Origin: Pseudo-nitzschia pungens
Lineage: Eukaryota; Bacillariophyta; Bacillariophyceae; Bacillariales; Bacillariaceae
Direction of reading: 5' to 3'
DNA length: 64,000 nucleotides
Assembly: GCA_037355855.1 (NCBI GenBank)
Contig: CM074758.1
Location: forward strand, 4,933,001 to 4,997,000
Shown here: positions 19,804-31,273 of the stretch, piece after piece
Layout of the letters: every line of letters begins with the position of its first letter
How positions within the stretch are numbered: position 1 is the stretch's first letter
Made by a program: the position numbers and the translations under genes
Notes under the pieces: model-generated
What the model saw: only the letters and a program-made list of their open reading frames with translations
The model's database searches: none
What the model was told of the DNA's origin: nothing

Positions 19804-19930
19804 GTGGTCACCAGAAGAAACAGACAGCAGCAGCTGCAACATCCCCTGCTCTTTTTCCGAGGCGCTAGCCGCCGAGGGAAAAGAGCTGGGGATGTTGCAG
19901 CTGCTGCTGTCTGTTTCTTCTGGTGACCAC
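19804..19930. repeat. Long inverted repeat IR2 (arms about 59 bp)
   Basis: The outer 43 bp of the arms (GTGGTCACCAGAAGAAACAG outwards, to ATCCCC) pair perfectly with 19888-19930. The inner part pairs with a few mismatches around a short GC-rich loop containing GCTAGC. It lies only 13 bp from IR1, making a double hairpin. Confidence 0.92.
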
Positions 19931-20011
19931 GAGGAGGAGGTTAAGGAGGTTAGGTATATTAATTGCGTAATCCGAAGTTTCGAGGTGAGCACAATGGAGG
20001 GGACTGTTGCC

Positions 20012-20046
20012 AGCAGCAAGCGTTGCTTGCTGCTTGTTGCTGCTGC
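20012..20046. repeat. Short inverted repeat IR3
   Basis: AGCAGCAAGC and GCTTGCTGCT flank a 3-nt loop, followed by further GCTG units. It resembles the CAGCAG part of IR2. Confidence 0.7.
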
Positions 20047-20356
20047 AGGGTGTTTTCGATACTGTTCGTGTTACTTGTAGAAAGGGTACATGAAAATCTG
20101 TACTGTAATACCAAAGTAATGCTTTTGTTTTCTAGCGTGGGACTCAGTAGATTTACGGTACACAGAGCTGCATGTGGGAGTATTTTTGTTTGCAATTTCA
20201 CACACAACTCCGTGCTTTGAGCAATACTTTGCTGGACGGGACTGGTTGGCTCGTGCATTCTGTAGGTGGGACTGAAGATCTCTGTAGAATTAGTACTGAG
20301 CCCTACATCTTTACAAGGTGTTATCGTGTTGCTTCTTTTTTTTTGGATCCCACCAC

Positions 20357-20687
20357 TGATTGCTCATAATTTCGAAACTGATCAGTTTGAAAAGCAAATT
20401 CGCTGGTGACCATGGGAAAGCTCAGTTCCTCTCCTACTCTTGTAAGTCCTTTAACACATTGCTGCTGTTGTCGCTGCTGCTGTCGATGTTGCTGCTGTTG
20501 TTGCTGATGTTGTCGCTACTGGTGATTGCTCATAATTTCGAAACTGATCAGTTTGAAAAGCAAATTCGCTGGTGACCATGGGGGAAGCTCAGTTCCTCTG
20601 CCCCTGTAAGTTCTCTAACACGTCGCTGTTGCTGTCGTTGCTGCTTTCGCATCTGTTGCTGTCTGTTGCGGTTGCTGCTGCAGCTGC
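20357..20687 (+). repeat. 166-bp direct tandem duplication
   Basis: The block starting TGATTGCTCATAATTTCGAA occurs at 20357 and again at 20523, followed in both by GGTGACCATGGG, an AGCTCAGTTCCTCT word and a GCT-rich part. The second copy runs into the CTG-rich region. Confidence 0.88.
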
Positions 20688-21279
20688 GGCTGCGTCTGTT
20701 GCTGCGTCTGCTGCTGTTGCGTTCTGCCGTTGTTACTGCGGCTGCGGCTGCATCTGCTGTTGTTGTTGCTGAACCCCAAGCGCTTCGCTGTTGCTTCTGC
20801 TGCGCTGCGGCTGCTTCGCTGCAGCGTCTGCTGTGCTGTTGCTTCTGCTGCGCTGCGGCGTCTGCTGTGGCTGCCGTTGCCATCTCGACGACCTTTGTGG
20901 GAAGGGGAGAGGGAGATCCAGTCGTTCTTGTTTCTGGGCGACCTCCTCCTCCGAGAAGGGAACCTTGGTGGGGAGCGGGGACGGAGAGAACGATTTTTCC
21001 GACTTGAGGTCGCGCTTGGGATGATGTCGGAGCTGCCTTCGGATCACCTTTCGATTGTCTGTTGTGCTGCGGATGCTGCTGCTGCTGCTGCTGCTTCCGA
21101 CCTCGCTGGTCTGCGGATGGGTGGTTCCGGGAGAACGACGACTCCGATCGTACCGGTGCTCGGAGGATGCCCCGCGGATTCGTGCGGCGGAGGCGAGATC
21201 CGTGACCGATCCGACCGCGAGGAAGAGCTGGAATACTGTTGCTGCGGCTGCGTCTGCTGTTGTTGTTGCTGCTGCGATG
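20600..21279. repeat. CTG/GCT-rich trinucleotide region
   Basis: Impure GCTGCT, GTTGCT and GCTGCG runs fill much of this interval. Both strands are open for 100-300 codons because of the bias (Leu/Cys/Ala on plus, Gln/Ala/Arg on minus). No domain or good initiator supports a gene. Confidence 0.7.
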
Positions 21280-21535
21280 CACTGCAAGCTACGATCTACG
21301 AAAATGGTGTATCCACCCCCGTCCAAACTACATGCACTGCAAGCTACGATCTACGACGGAAATCCACCCCCGTCCGAACTACAAGCACCGCAAGCTACGA
21401 TCTACGGGAATGGTGTATCCACCCCCGTCCGAACTACAAGCACTGCAAGCTACGATCTACGGAAATGGTGTATCCACCCCCGTCCGAACTACAAGAAGCA
21501 CTGCAAGCTACGGTCTACGGAAATGGTGTATCCAC
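21280..21535 (+). repeat. Tandem repeat of about 51-58 bp, five copies
   Basis: The unit CACTGCAAGCTACGATCTAC ... GGTGTATCCACCCCCGTCCG ... AACTACAAG is repeated five times. The second copy lacks part of the centre and the last diverges after CCACCC. Confidence 0.92.
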
Positions 21536-22409
21536 CCTTTGCAGGGATTTTGGCATCTACAGCCTCAATATTCACCATGGTGTGCTCTCTGGCAAGAAAT
21601 TGGTCTATTTGATCATTCTCAGCTTTATTTTGGCATATGCTTTGTCCCTCTCCGGTGAGTGCCCTTGTGCGTTCTACGAGGATCAATTCGAAGCAATTCC
21701 GAAGTAATGCAATTCATTGCCAAAGAAATGCGATCTCATTACCAAAGAAATAACTCCATTACTAAAGAAATGACACTCATTTTTTCCATTGCGCGCGCTT
21801 TTTCAAATTATTTCAAATTATTACTTAGGTGCGAGTGCACGTGCTCATCCGCGAGTGCACGTGCTCATCCGAGAAAACTTCGGATTACCGTAGTAACCTT
21901 ACCTAGAAGAGACGTTTACGGTAGAAGGGTTCGCACTCGTGCGACTTTTACCCTCTCCTCCATTATGTACGAGTGAGTGAGTCCGGTAAGGCTTAGGGTA
22001 ATTACTTGTATTCAAAATCAAGGCGGAATCAGTCTTTCGGATGGATAAAAAGAGCGGGATCCTGCGCCTGGATGGCTCAATGGGACACTTTACCGTAACG
22101 ATATCAGCAATATGCAACCATTGTTGCACGCGCTACGCGCTAGTACAACCTTCTACGTGGAAGCTCCTACATTCGGAATACCTCATTTGTACCCCATCAA
22201 AAGGAGAGGTACAGAATTTTTTTCAACGGTTTTTAATACGGTATGAGTTGCCTTTCCATACACCGTAAGATTGTTCTTTTGGTAGATTTTTATTCCCGTG
22301 TTTTAACAAGAGGTGCGCAACTAAGGCAACAAACCGACTGACATGGGAGTTGAGAGTCGCGGAATCTTCCGTCCCGGGACTGTTTTCCAAATTTTTTGTA
22401 AGCTCAGCT
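21536..22409. other. Noncoding DNA with short repeats
   Basis: CATTACCAAAGAAAT-like words repeat at 21710-21780, and a 21-bp unit GTGCACGTGCTCATCC is duplicated at 21828-21871. No gene is supported. Confidence 0.5.
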
Positions 22410-23110
22410 CACAAAATATTTGAGTCCTGCTGCTGTTCGCTCCTGCTGCTGCTGACCCTGCTGCTGCTGCTCCCGCCGCTGCCCCTGCTGCTGCTATTTG
22501 TCGTCCTGCTGCTACTCGTCGTCCTGCTGCTGTTCGCTCCTGCTGCTGCTGCCCCTGCTGCTGCTGCCCCTGCTGCTGCTGCTCGTCGTCCTGCTGCTAC
22601 TCGTCGTCCTGCTGCTGCTCGTCGTCCTGCTGCTACTCGTCGTCCTGCTGCTACTTGTCGTCCTGCTGCTACTTGTCGTCCTGCTGCTACTCGTCGTCCT
22701 GCTGCTGCTGCCCCTGCTGCTGCTGCTCCCGCCGCTGCTGCTGCTCGTCGTCCTGCTGCTACTCGTCGTCCTGCTGCTACTTGTCGTCCTGCTGCTACTT
22801 GTCGTCCTGCTGCTACTCGTCGTCCTGCTGCTGCTGCCCCTGCTGCTGCTGCTCCCGCCGCTGCTGCTGCTCGTCGTCCTGCTGCTACTCGTCGTCCTGC
22901 TGCTACTCGTCGTCCTGCTGCTACTTGTCGTCCTGCTGCTACTTGTCGTCCTGCTGCTGTTGCCCCTGCTGCTGCTGCTCCCGCCGCTGCTGCTGCTGCT
23001 CGTCGTCCTGCTGCTGCTGCTCCCGCCGCCGCCGCTGCTACTCGTCCTCCTGCTGTTTCTACTCGTCGTCCTGCTGCTCCCGCCGCTTCTTCTCCTCCTC
23101 CTCCGTATTC
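22410..23110. repeat. 18-bp minisatellite with CTGCTG core
   Basis: Units such as CTGCTGCTACTCGTCGTC, mixed with CTGCTGCTGCCC and CTCCCGCCG blocks, recur about 35 times. Higher-order blocks of about 155 bp repeat at 22690-22850 and 22850-23000. Long frames on both strands (Leu/Val, Cys/Ser, Ala/Arg/Gly) are artefacts of the period of three. Confidence 0.93.
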
Positions 23111-24668
23111 CTGTTGGATAGGGGAAGTACCCCTGTTGTCGCTGCTAAGGCATGTTTCAAAGTTCAAGTTCGAGTTTATTGTTGTTACCCTTGTCGGTCA
23201 TGTGTCAAGTAAAATCAGATAACATTCCAAAAGAAATTCGATGTCAAGTTTATCACGTGATTTTATGCAGTGTTTTTCAGTGTTCTGACTTCGAAATAAT
23301 TTTGTGATGCATTCCAATGGTCTTAGGCATACGACTCGAGACTCAACTGATCTGGATTTTGCCCGCGCCTTGTTACATGTACGTACACCTGTACGTGTTT
23401 ATTGTACTGTGCATTTATAGTTGCAGATTGTGCTTGTATCATCACGGTACTTTGATCATACGGTAATAATATTTTTATAGTAGTAACTTCTTACTATTAC
23501 TCTAATGGACGAACAAGAATAATCTACTTCTTCAGTTGATAACTCTGCCTCCCAGTAATACTTGTACTAGTAGATTGATGTTTACCTGTCAGCAAGAATC
23601 ATAGTACTACTACAGATACTAACAGCACCAGCAACAATACTAGTGGTGCATGGAGCATAGCAGTGCTGACAACAAGAAGTAAGGCAATATGGATATCATG
23701 TGGCACCAATGCCTGCTGGCACCAATGCATGCACCACTGAGGTACAAGTAGTACATGATGATAGTCACCTGGAGTTTCAAAAGACTCAGTCAATACATAG
23801 GGCTTGATGAACTGAACCAAATGATTTTCAATAGGCTCCTACTACGAGGAATGGTATTGCTGGTGGGATGCACCAGGATATTTGGTATGTGGGACAAAAG
23901 GCCCTGACAGCTGGACAGTAGTACTACTACTAGTACTATGTCTTTCTTTTAAGAAGCAGCATGCAGGGCAAAAGGTCCTAAGTGCCATAGTAGAAGACCT
24001 ACACAAACCCCCTTTTTGTTACTATTACTAGTAGCTGGGCCTCTGCTGGTGATGGCTGCTGTGTGAAGAAACAAAATGATATATGCAAACAAGCTGCAAT
24101 ATTTGGGACAAGTTGTTGTTCTCTGGCAAGCAGGGTGATCTATTGTATGATAGTAGTATGATCCATGCAAGCACAGGAGTCCCTTTGATTGTGACAACTG
24201 ACCTGATCTGGAGATCTTTATTCTGGAGACACAAAGCAAGAAGAGTTGCTTTCTCTTTGAATTGGTATCTCGTATTGCTGTGGTGGTTCTACACAAAGCT
24301 GTGCAGACCTTCTTTGAGTACTGGCATAAATCACAGAGACTATGCTGAAGATATTTCATGTCGCACCGCAAGGTACTATGGTCTGCACATACTACAAGCA
24401 ATATGCACTAGAGTGAGTAAACCAATAGTAGTATATGAGTATGGATCTATAATAAGTTTATTATCAGGTTGACACCAAATGAAGAATCTATCACCACCAC
24501 TCTAGTATATGATTGTGGATATATCATTTGTTGATTCCTTGTAAGGTTGAAACTAGATGGATATAATGCAAGCAAGAAGCACTAGTACGAGAGTACTTTA
24601 ATAATATAGATATGATTGTTGTTCTATCATTGTTAGTGGATTCTAAGAATGAGACAAGGTGTTTGGAA
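23111..24668. other. AT-rich noncoding DNA
   Basis: Several frames of 70-150 codons exist but none has a recognisable domain or a persuasive start. Words such as GGTTGACACCAAATGA and GATTGTGGATATATC at 24460-24560 reappear at 25075-25140 on the other side of the solo LTR, so the LTR sits in a low-copy repeat. Confidence 0.45.
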
Positions 24669-25023
24669 TGTAACATGGTAGTGTAACAACCCTATGAAGG
24701 CTCTAAATGATTCATTGAATCCTGCATGTACTCCAATACATGTGGTATTCATGTATGTATGTTCAGTATATATACACACACAACCGATACTGATTGGATA
24801 TACAAATATCAAGATAAATATCAAGCGTCCCATGACTTGCGGATTATTTGATATTATGCCTGCCGAATAATATATTATCATTATTTGATCATTCATCCCA
24901 TACTCAAGAAATCATTCCCATCTCATAAAGTATTGAAACATTCACAATTTTATAAATCATTCATCTTTACAATACCTCTATCGCGTACCACTCCTCCATC
25001 TAATTCTACCCTAGAGTGTTACA
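24669..25023 (+). mobile_element. Solo LTR of a gypsy-like element
   Basis: 355 bp with terminal inverted repeats TGTAACA ... TGTTACA and a perfect 5-bp TSD TGGAA at 24664-24668 and 25024-25028. Its sequence is similar along its length to 62884-63213, which is followed by a gag ORF. It is therefore a solo LTR left by recombination between the two LTRs of an element. Confidence 0.9.
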
Positions 25024-25239
25024 TGGAATACCAATGCTTGCATATAACTGTGGGTACACCATTGCTAGTTGATTCTAAGGTTGACACTAGGAGATGAATC
25101 TGATGCCACCACTACTTTTTGATTGTGGATCTATCCTTAGTAGAATTTGAGGTTTAAACTCTAGAGGAAACAAATTGCCTCCAGTACTCCTGCCATTTTT
25201 GTTATGATATTGGACGATGGTGGTAGGGCCCTCAAGTAC

Positions 25240-26290
25240 TAGGATATAGATAGTATATACCCTAGCTACATACTCCAGCTGTTAGAAGCCCTACGATATT
25301 ATAAGATACACAGGAGGGTGCTAACAGATGCTAGATGGAACAACCATACTGGGGTAAGGGAGATAGACGGAACTGTACTAGAATAGAAGGTGGGAATATT
25401 AAACAGGATGCTTGACAGGATCATGCTGGGCCCTTCCAGTAGGATTTGTACCAGATCTAAATACACCAGCTCTTACCAGCCCTATATTTTGAGATGTATA
25501 GTATGTTGCTAGTAACTGGAGATAGACAGAACTGTAGAATAGAAGGGGGGATATGAAACAGGATGGTGCTAGACAGGATGTTTGGCCCTTCCAGTAGGAT
25601 TTGTAACAGATCTAAATACCCCAGCTTTTACCAGCCTGATGTTATAAGGTGTACATGAGGGTGCTAACAGCAGATAGACAGACCTGTAGAATAGAAGGTG
25701 GGATATTGAACAGGATTTCAGCAGACAAGATGCTTCTTGTTGGCCCCTCTAGTAATAGGATTTGTACCAGATCTACATACCCCAGCTCTTACCAGCCCTA
25801 TATTATTATATATGCAGGGTGCTATGATACAGAAGGAACTGTAGAATTGAAGGGGGGGATATTGAACAGGATGCTAGACAGGATGCTGGGGCCTTCCACT
25901 AGGATTTGTACCAGATCTACATACCCAACTCTTAGCAGCCCTATATTGTAAGATACTACACAGTGTGTTAAGAAGAAATATACTAGTCTGGAACTGGTGT
26001 ACTGGGGTGAGGGGGATAGTAGAAAGGATGCTAAGCAGGATGCTTGGCCCCTCTATTTGGATTTGTACCAGATCCACTACTACATGCCCCAGCTCTTAGC
26101 AGCCCTAGCTACATTATAAGATACAAAGTATGCTAAGAAGATATACTAGATGGAACTGGTGTATTGGGTAAGGGGGATAGCAGACAGGATGCTAGACAAG
26201 ATGCTAGGCCCTTGAAGTAGGATTTGTACTACCAGATCTACTACATCCCCCAGCTGTTACCAGCCCTATATTTTAAGACACTGTAGTAGC
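25240..26290 (+). repeat. Satellite-like array, unit about 146-163 bp, six to seven copies
   Basis: Each unit holds CAGGATGCT, TTGGCCC or GGGCCC, TAGGATTTGTACCAGATCTA, CCCCAGCTCTTA and CAGCCCTATATT. The GGATTTGTACCAG core starts near 25442, 25595, 25757, 25903, 26059 and 26219. Copies differ by several percent. Related sequence lies at 7417-7600 and 62780-62883. Confidence 0.9.
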
Positions 26291-27102
26291 TTTCTTGGTA
26301 CACCGGAATGAGAGGGGTATCATCTTGTTATTAGCACCATACTTCTACGAACATAATAATATTACTATATTATTATTATGATCAACAAGTTTTATTTCAG
26401 TGGGAACTAATCCTACATACTCTAGTACTACTAGGAAGCACATGATGCAAAACAACTCCCTCCTCGCCGTTGCAGAGCGACAAAGAAGCAATCATTATGT
26501 TTGAGTTCTGCAAAGTAATTGTTCGAAAAAAGCCAAGCAAACTACTACCGTACGGCGGACCTCCTCTGTCTGTTTGAGGAAGCAAGTACATTACTTCTAC
26601 TACTAGTATCTTCTACGAGTACTATCGCCGAGCTTTCCGACGGTGCGTACGAGGGAGTAAGGTTACTCGAACGCCCGAGGCAGCACTAGTACTAGTACTA
26701 GTATTAAAATGTAGCTGAACTGGTGGTAAGGTTACTACTACTAGTTAGTAGCTGATAGATGCAGCAACAAAGGCAAGCTTGGAACCTTGGAGAAGTGGTC
26801 ACCGAAATGAGCATCGTAAAGCGACAGCATGGAGAAGGGCGGAGCGAAGCACAGTAGTAGTACTATGGTACTTCTTCATAGCAGGAAGCGCAGGGTCAGC
26901 CAGTCGGTTTCCAGAGGAGAGCATCACGCTGATGATTGTTACAGTACTATAGAAGTGTGATTGTTGGTCCAAAACCACCAGCAGTGAGTGGTGGGGAACT
27001 CCACGCTGGTGCTGGTATCTTTCCAGGCACGGCAGCAGCGAGGTCGAGGGCTGGAACGAGGTGTTGCCGGGACCAATCCGATTGGCCGAGAATATTGAAT
27101 TG

Positions 27103-27130
27103 GTGTGTGTGTGTGTGTGTGTGTGTGTGT
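27103..27130 (+). repeat. (GT)14 microsatellite
   Basis: Fourteen uninterrupted GT dinucleotides. Confidence 0.98.
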
Positions 27131-28008
27131 GGACGCACAACGGGCAAGACATTCGAAACACGCGGCACGGCCGTCACGGGTTGTTGGTGTGACCTTCTTG
27201 TTGGATGCAGGAGCGAGAGGGGTCAGAGCGAAAGGCGCGAAGCACACAGGACGCAGAAGAAAGAACCTGCATTGGTGGTGCTGTTGGAGTCGGCAAGAGC
27301 GCTGCGCGGCAGGGTGTCCTCGTTGCGGGCATCAACGAAGAGGTGACGAAGGATATGGGCACAAGGGGAGTCCAACCGTGGAAAGGGGTTACTGGTGGTA
27401 TTATTGGTGTGAGTGTGTGCTTGAAAAAGCCACGGGGTGGAACCGTAGCATCTACGACATTGGCATTGCTGGCGTTGTTGGGTCCAGTGGCTGCGGTGTT
27501 GTTGTCGTTGGCGTAAGATGAAAATCGTGTACGAGCGGCGGTTTCGATTGATTGGATCGTTTGGTATCGAGTTTGATTGGAGCTTTGGTAGGAGGTCACA
27601 AAATTATGTGGGTGGTTGCTTTGTGATCCGTTGGTGGGTATACGGACGATGTTATGTGTTGCAGGGATTTTAGAACGGGTGGCGGGTGTAGCAGTCGAGG
27701 CAGTAGCAGCAGCAACAGTGGCACGTCGTGTCGGGACGAGCCGGATGGATAATGGATACAGAGTATCTTTTGAAAAAAATCGTTCTCCCTCAATTCTTGG
27801 ACTTGAAAGACCAGAGTGGTGGTACTGTTGTGTCCAAAATAAGAAGAAGGAGAACAAGAATATCTTGAATGACCTTGCGATGGAGAGCTTGGGGATCCAG
27901 TATAGAGTCGTTCCAAACAGTTGACACGAAATTGCGTCGTTTGGATCGTCGTCGTCGTCGGTCTTGTTATTCTTGTGCTAGGATCAGCAAGAGATCTCCG
28001 GCTTTTCA

Positions 28009-28036
28009 AGCTCAATCGAGCTTGCGACTGTTAATC
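28009..28036 (+). other. tRNA-Asn 5'-half-like sequence
   Basis: AGCTC ... GAGC could form a D-arm with a shortened loop. It is followed by TTGCGACTGTTAATC, the form of an anticodon arm with anticodon GUU. The resemblance stops after C40, and no 3' half or T-arm follows. The same 15 bases form the primer-site complement of E5 at 60267-60281. Confidence 0.3.
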
Positions 28037-28213
28037 TATTAAAATGTAGCTGAGCTGCTGGTTGTATTAGCTAACAAGTCCACATGCAAGCATTCGACGT
28101 TGCTGTTTTGTTCTTTCAAATTTTGAAAAAAAAGGGTAAGATTTTAAAGATTACCCGTTCGGACGGCAAATTAGCTGGTAAGGTTCTTTCTTACCTGGTA
28201 ATTAAGCCTTACC

Positions 28214-28421
28214 AACCGTGATATTTCTCGTAGTTTCGACTACTGAGTGAAGAGAAAGATTTGCTGATAAAGAGTTTTCTAAAATTATAACTAAAGTATG
28301 TATTCATCGGTATTCTTCGTCTCACTTGTTTCATTCACATGTACTCGTAAGATATGCTAGTTTCTCTTCAACTGTGTTATTCCCGTGTGGAATCTTCTTT
28401 TCAGTCACAATTTGTTTGATT
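28214..28421 (-). repeat. CopA 3' LTR
   Basis: In element direction it begins AATCAAACAAAT right after the polypurine tract GAGAGGGAG (28422-28430) and ends GGTT. These are not TG...CA ends. The boundary is fixed by the TSD and by the primer site at the other LTR. Confidence 0.85.
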
Positions 28422-28454
28422 CTCCCTCTCAATCGAAGCTCGATGGTTGGAGAG

Positions 28455-31060
28455 TTACCATCCCATCGATAATTTTCGATTGTTTTCCAGTTGCTTAGGG
28501 GATAATGGCTTAGTTAGGAAGTCTGCTTTCTGTTTTGATGTTTCGATAAACTCTAAGTGGATTTCTCGCACTTTAACCCATGATCTGAACCAATGAAGTC
28601 TAAGGGCATAGAATTTAGATCTCACTGTATGTCTTCCAGGTTCCAGCTTGGCTAGGATTAGTGCTCCTTGATTGTCTTCGTGTACTGTTGCCTTGAATGT
28701 GATTCTCTGCTTGTTGTGATATTGGAGTCCACCTAGCACTGATTTGAACACTTCCAACATTGGTATAGCTGCTCTCAGTGCCATCGATAGAGCTGTATAT
28801 TCGGACTCCATGGTACTGGTAGCTATGGTTGACTGAAGCTTGGAGACCCAAAGCATGTATCCGGTTCGGGACTTAACTGCGTCCGGGTTGGTGCACTCTT
28901 CAGTTCCCCATCCACAGGCAAAAGCAGCGTCCACATAGATATCGAAATTGAGTTCTTCATTCGTTATGGAAGGCTGTAAAATTAGACCCTTGTCTAGTGT
29001 TCCCTTCAGATATCTTCCAATTTGTATCAGGGCCAGTTCATGGGGACGCTTAGGGGCATGCACGTATCTCGCGACTTGTGAGGTTGCCATTGCTATATCA
29101 CAACGAGAGTGACCAGCCAGGTAATTCAGTTGTCCCACGATGGACGCATAGTAGTTGAATTCTCTGTGTGGGGCTTCTCCATCTTCATCTATTGGTAAGT
29201 AGTCGGTGCAGGGAGTTCCCAACGGCGTTATGGACTTGTCGTTTAAGTGCAGTCCGTCTACGATGGTTTCTGCTAGTCCTTTCTGAGTAAGGTGTATGGT
29301 TCCGTCATCGCGACGATCAATGAGGACACCTAGGAAACCAGCGACGTCCTCTTCCTCTCGAAAGGGTACTTCTGCATCTTGTATCTTCTGAGTTAGTCTG
29401 TCCATTGCGGCCGTGTCCTTGTAGAACAGCAGGGCATCATCCACGTAGATGAGGCAGATTACGTCTTCTGATATGAACAGACATGGGTCGGCGTCTGATT
29501 GTTTGAATCCAAACTTTCCTGTTAATTGGTCTCGAGTATGCAGAAAGAAGTTTCTGGGGCTTTGTGCTAGTCCATATAGGCTTTTATTTAGTCGCCAGAC
29601 CATACCTGGTATTGCGAATCCTGCCGGCATTTCAACGTAAACAAGGCAGTCAATTTTGGCGTGTACGAACGCAGCAGTGTAGTCAATTTGTTTCGTGTCA
29701 AGGTCCATGAGTATGCTCATCACCAGCAGTAGCCTGACTGTAATCCACATGACTACTGGCGCGAAGGTTTCAAAGTAGTCAACTCCCTTCTCTTGTTCAA
29801 AGCCTCTCGCGCAATAACGTGCCTTTAGTTTCTTTACGGAGCCATCCGGGTATCTCTTGCGTCGCAAGGCCCACACTCCAGAGATTACCTTTTGATTGGT
29901 GGGTCTCTGTACGATGTCGAAGACGTTCAGGTCAATTAGTGTCTGTATCTCAATTTCCATTGCTTTGACGAATCCGGCGGCTTCCGGACTTGCCATGGCT
30001 TCCGGCAATGTTGGATTGTCCTCTTTGTTGGCCATTGTAGCGAATGCTGCCGGGTTCAGATAGTTCAGAAGCCCATGGTCACTTGAGTTTAGTTGGTGTT
30101 CGGCAATAAAGCTGTTTAGTGTTGTTAAGCTGGAACCACACAGCGTTCGTAGAGAGTCCCAGTGGAGTGAGGCTAAGTATTGTTGGTTGAGTTTATTGTA
30201 CGGAATGCGAGACGGCCGGTCAGTCCCACGAAAGTTGATTTGCCTGGAGCCTGACGGGTGTGGGCGTTGAGTTAGCATAAGACTGATGAGGTCGCGCTGG
30301 TGGTCACGGGAGGTAAAGAGATTGAGCCGTTGAACGGGGCGGCGAGGTCGCGCGGAACGTCGAAGTGGTGCTGGAGTGGATACGCTTGGAGCTCGACTGC
30401 TAGTAGCAGCTGGATCAGGCGAAGCGCCATTTATATCAGTGGTGGTAACAGGAATGGTAGTATTGGGGACTAAAGCTCCCTCTGGAGAGGAGATGGTAGC
30501 TCCCTCTAGCGGCGAGGGAGCTCCCTCTGGCGGGAAAGGAAATGCGGGAGACAAGGATGCTCCCTCTGGAACGGAGAGGGCAGGAACAGGGATTTCCTCA
30601 GTTGGAGATGGGATTTGAAATGTGGCAGGTGCATTCTCCCTCTCGCCAGCGGAGACGTCGGAGGTACCGGTAGGGAACGGAGAGAGTGCAGCGGACGGAA
30701 ACGGCACTGCATCAGGAGCTGTTAGGCAGTCGGGATGTCGCTCGGTGTTTGAAATGAGTAAGGAAGACCAGACATCATCGGAGAAGTCGCCGTTCGAGTA
30801 GACCGTAGAGTAAGTATCGTCAAAGACCACATGGTATTGAGGGGAGACCCGGCCGGTGTCCGGGTTTAAAACTAGGTGGACAGTAGTAGAATGATGACGG
30901 CTGACTCCCATGTAGATGCCCATACGACTTCGTTGCTCCCATTTAGGGATCATTTTCTTTCCATCTTGTAGTCTGGGGTCAAGAACGTAGACAGGGCACC
31001 CAAACACGGCCACATGGAGACGTTGAAGGTGAGCGTGATTACGATAGGCAGTACCTGTGA
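28455..31060 (-). pseudogene. CopA Pol, C-terminal part (integrase end, RT, RNase H)
   Basis: From the E2 insertion point to the stop at 28455 this frame is open. It starts in the integrase C-terminus (VFGCPVYVLDP), passes a Pro/Ser-rich linker, then RT with VYVEMPAGF, SLYGLAQSPR and YVDDALLF, then RNase H with YVDAAFACGWG, STMESEYTAL and ADFLTKPL. All are standard copia motifs. The N-terminal part of the same protein lies at 36920 and above. Joining at the ATAAC target restores the integrase block exactly. The protein cannot be made from this locus because E2 interrupts it and there are upstream stops. Confidence 0.9.
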
Positions 31061-31065
31061 ATAAC

Positions 31066-31255
31066 TGCCATACCCCGGGTCTACTAGTGATTAGAAAGTA
31101 GTAGTGATATGCAAATTGTGAGCCCTATTGGTTAGTCTATTTGTTACAGTTCTAAGAGCCCTCCGAATCAGCGATTCTGTCGGCTCGCTGATTCTTTTAT
31201 CCTTATCCTTAATCCAGTCCCGAGTGGACTCGTGACTGTATTTTGGTGCACGGCA
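31066..31255 (-). repeat. E2 3' LTR
   Basis: 190 bp. Ends match the E1 LTR, but the central 90 bp are different. A hairpin with 10-bp arms, GAATCAGCGA at 31165-31174 and TCGCTGATTC at 31185-31194, and a 10-nt loop is present. The polypurine tract lies at 31256-31268. Confidence 0.95.
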
Positions 31256-31273
31256 TACTCCTCCATGGTACTG

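Larger units (their letters stand above)
26291..28213. other. Unassigned region
   Basis: Overlapping frames at 26940-27860 on both strands have moderate composition, but starts are non-ATG and no domain is convincing. A word of about 25 bp, TATTAAAATGTAGCTGA..., occurs at 26702 and 28037 in the same direction. TTACC at 28209-28213 is the CopA target-site duplication. Confidence 0.35.

Noticed and set aside
20548..21282. Gln/Arg-rich frame on the minus strand
   Set aside because: Composition follows the CTG repeats; no conserved domain or supported start.
22350..23222. Long frames on both strands (Ala/Pro/Arg, Leu/Val, Cys/Ser)
   Set aside because: All are translations of an 18-bp repeat with period divisible by three.
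24083..24472. A 129-codon plus-strand frame in the region before the solo LTR
   Set aside because: No domain recognised, overlapping frames on the other strand, and adjacent repeat similarity.
27205..27516. GGAVGVGKSA, resembling a P-loop of small GTPases
   Set aside because: The surrounding sequence has none of the other GTPase motifs and the frame looks random.
27174..27857. Ser/Thr/Asn-rich minus-strand frame of 227 codons
   Set aside because: It starts at TTG, overlaps other open frames and matches no family I recognise.
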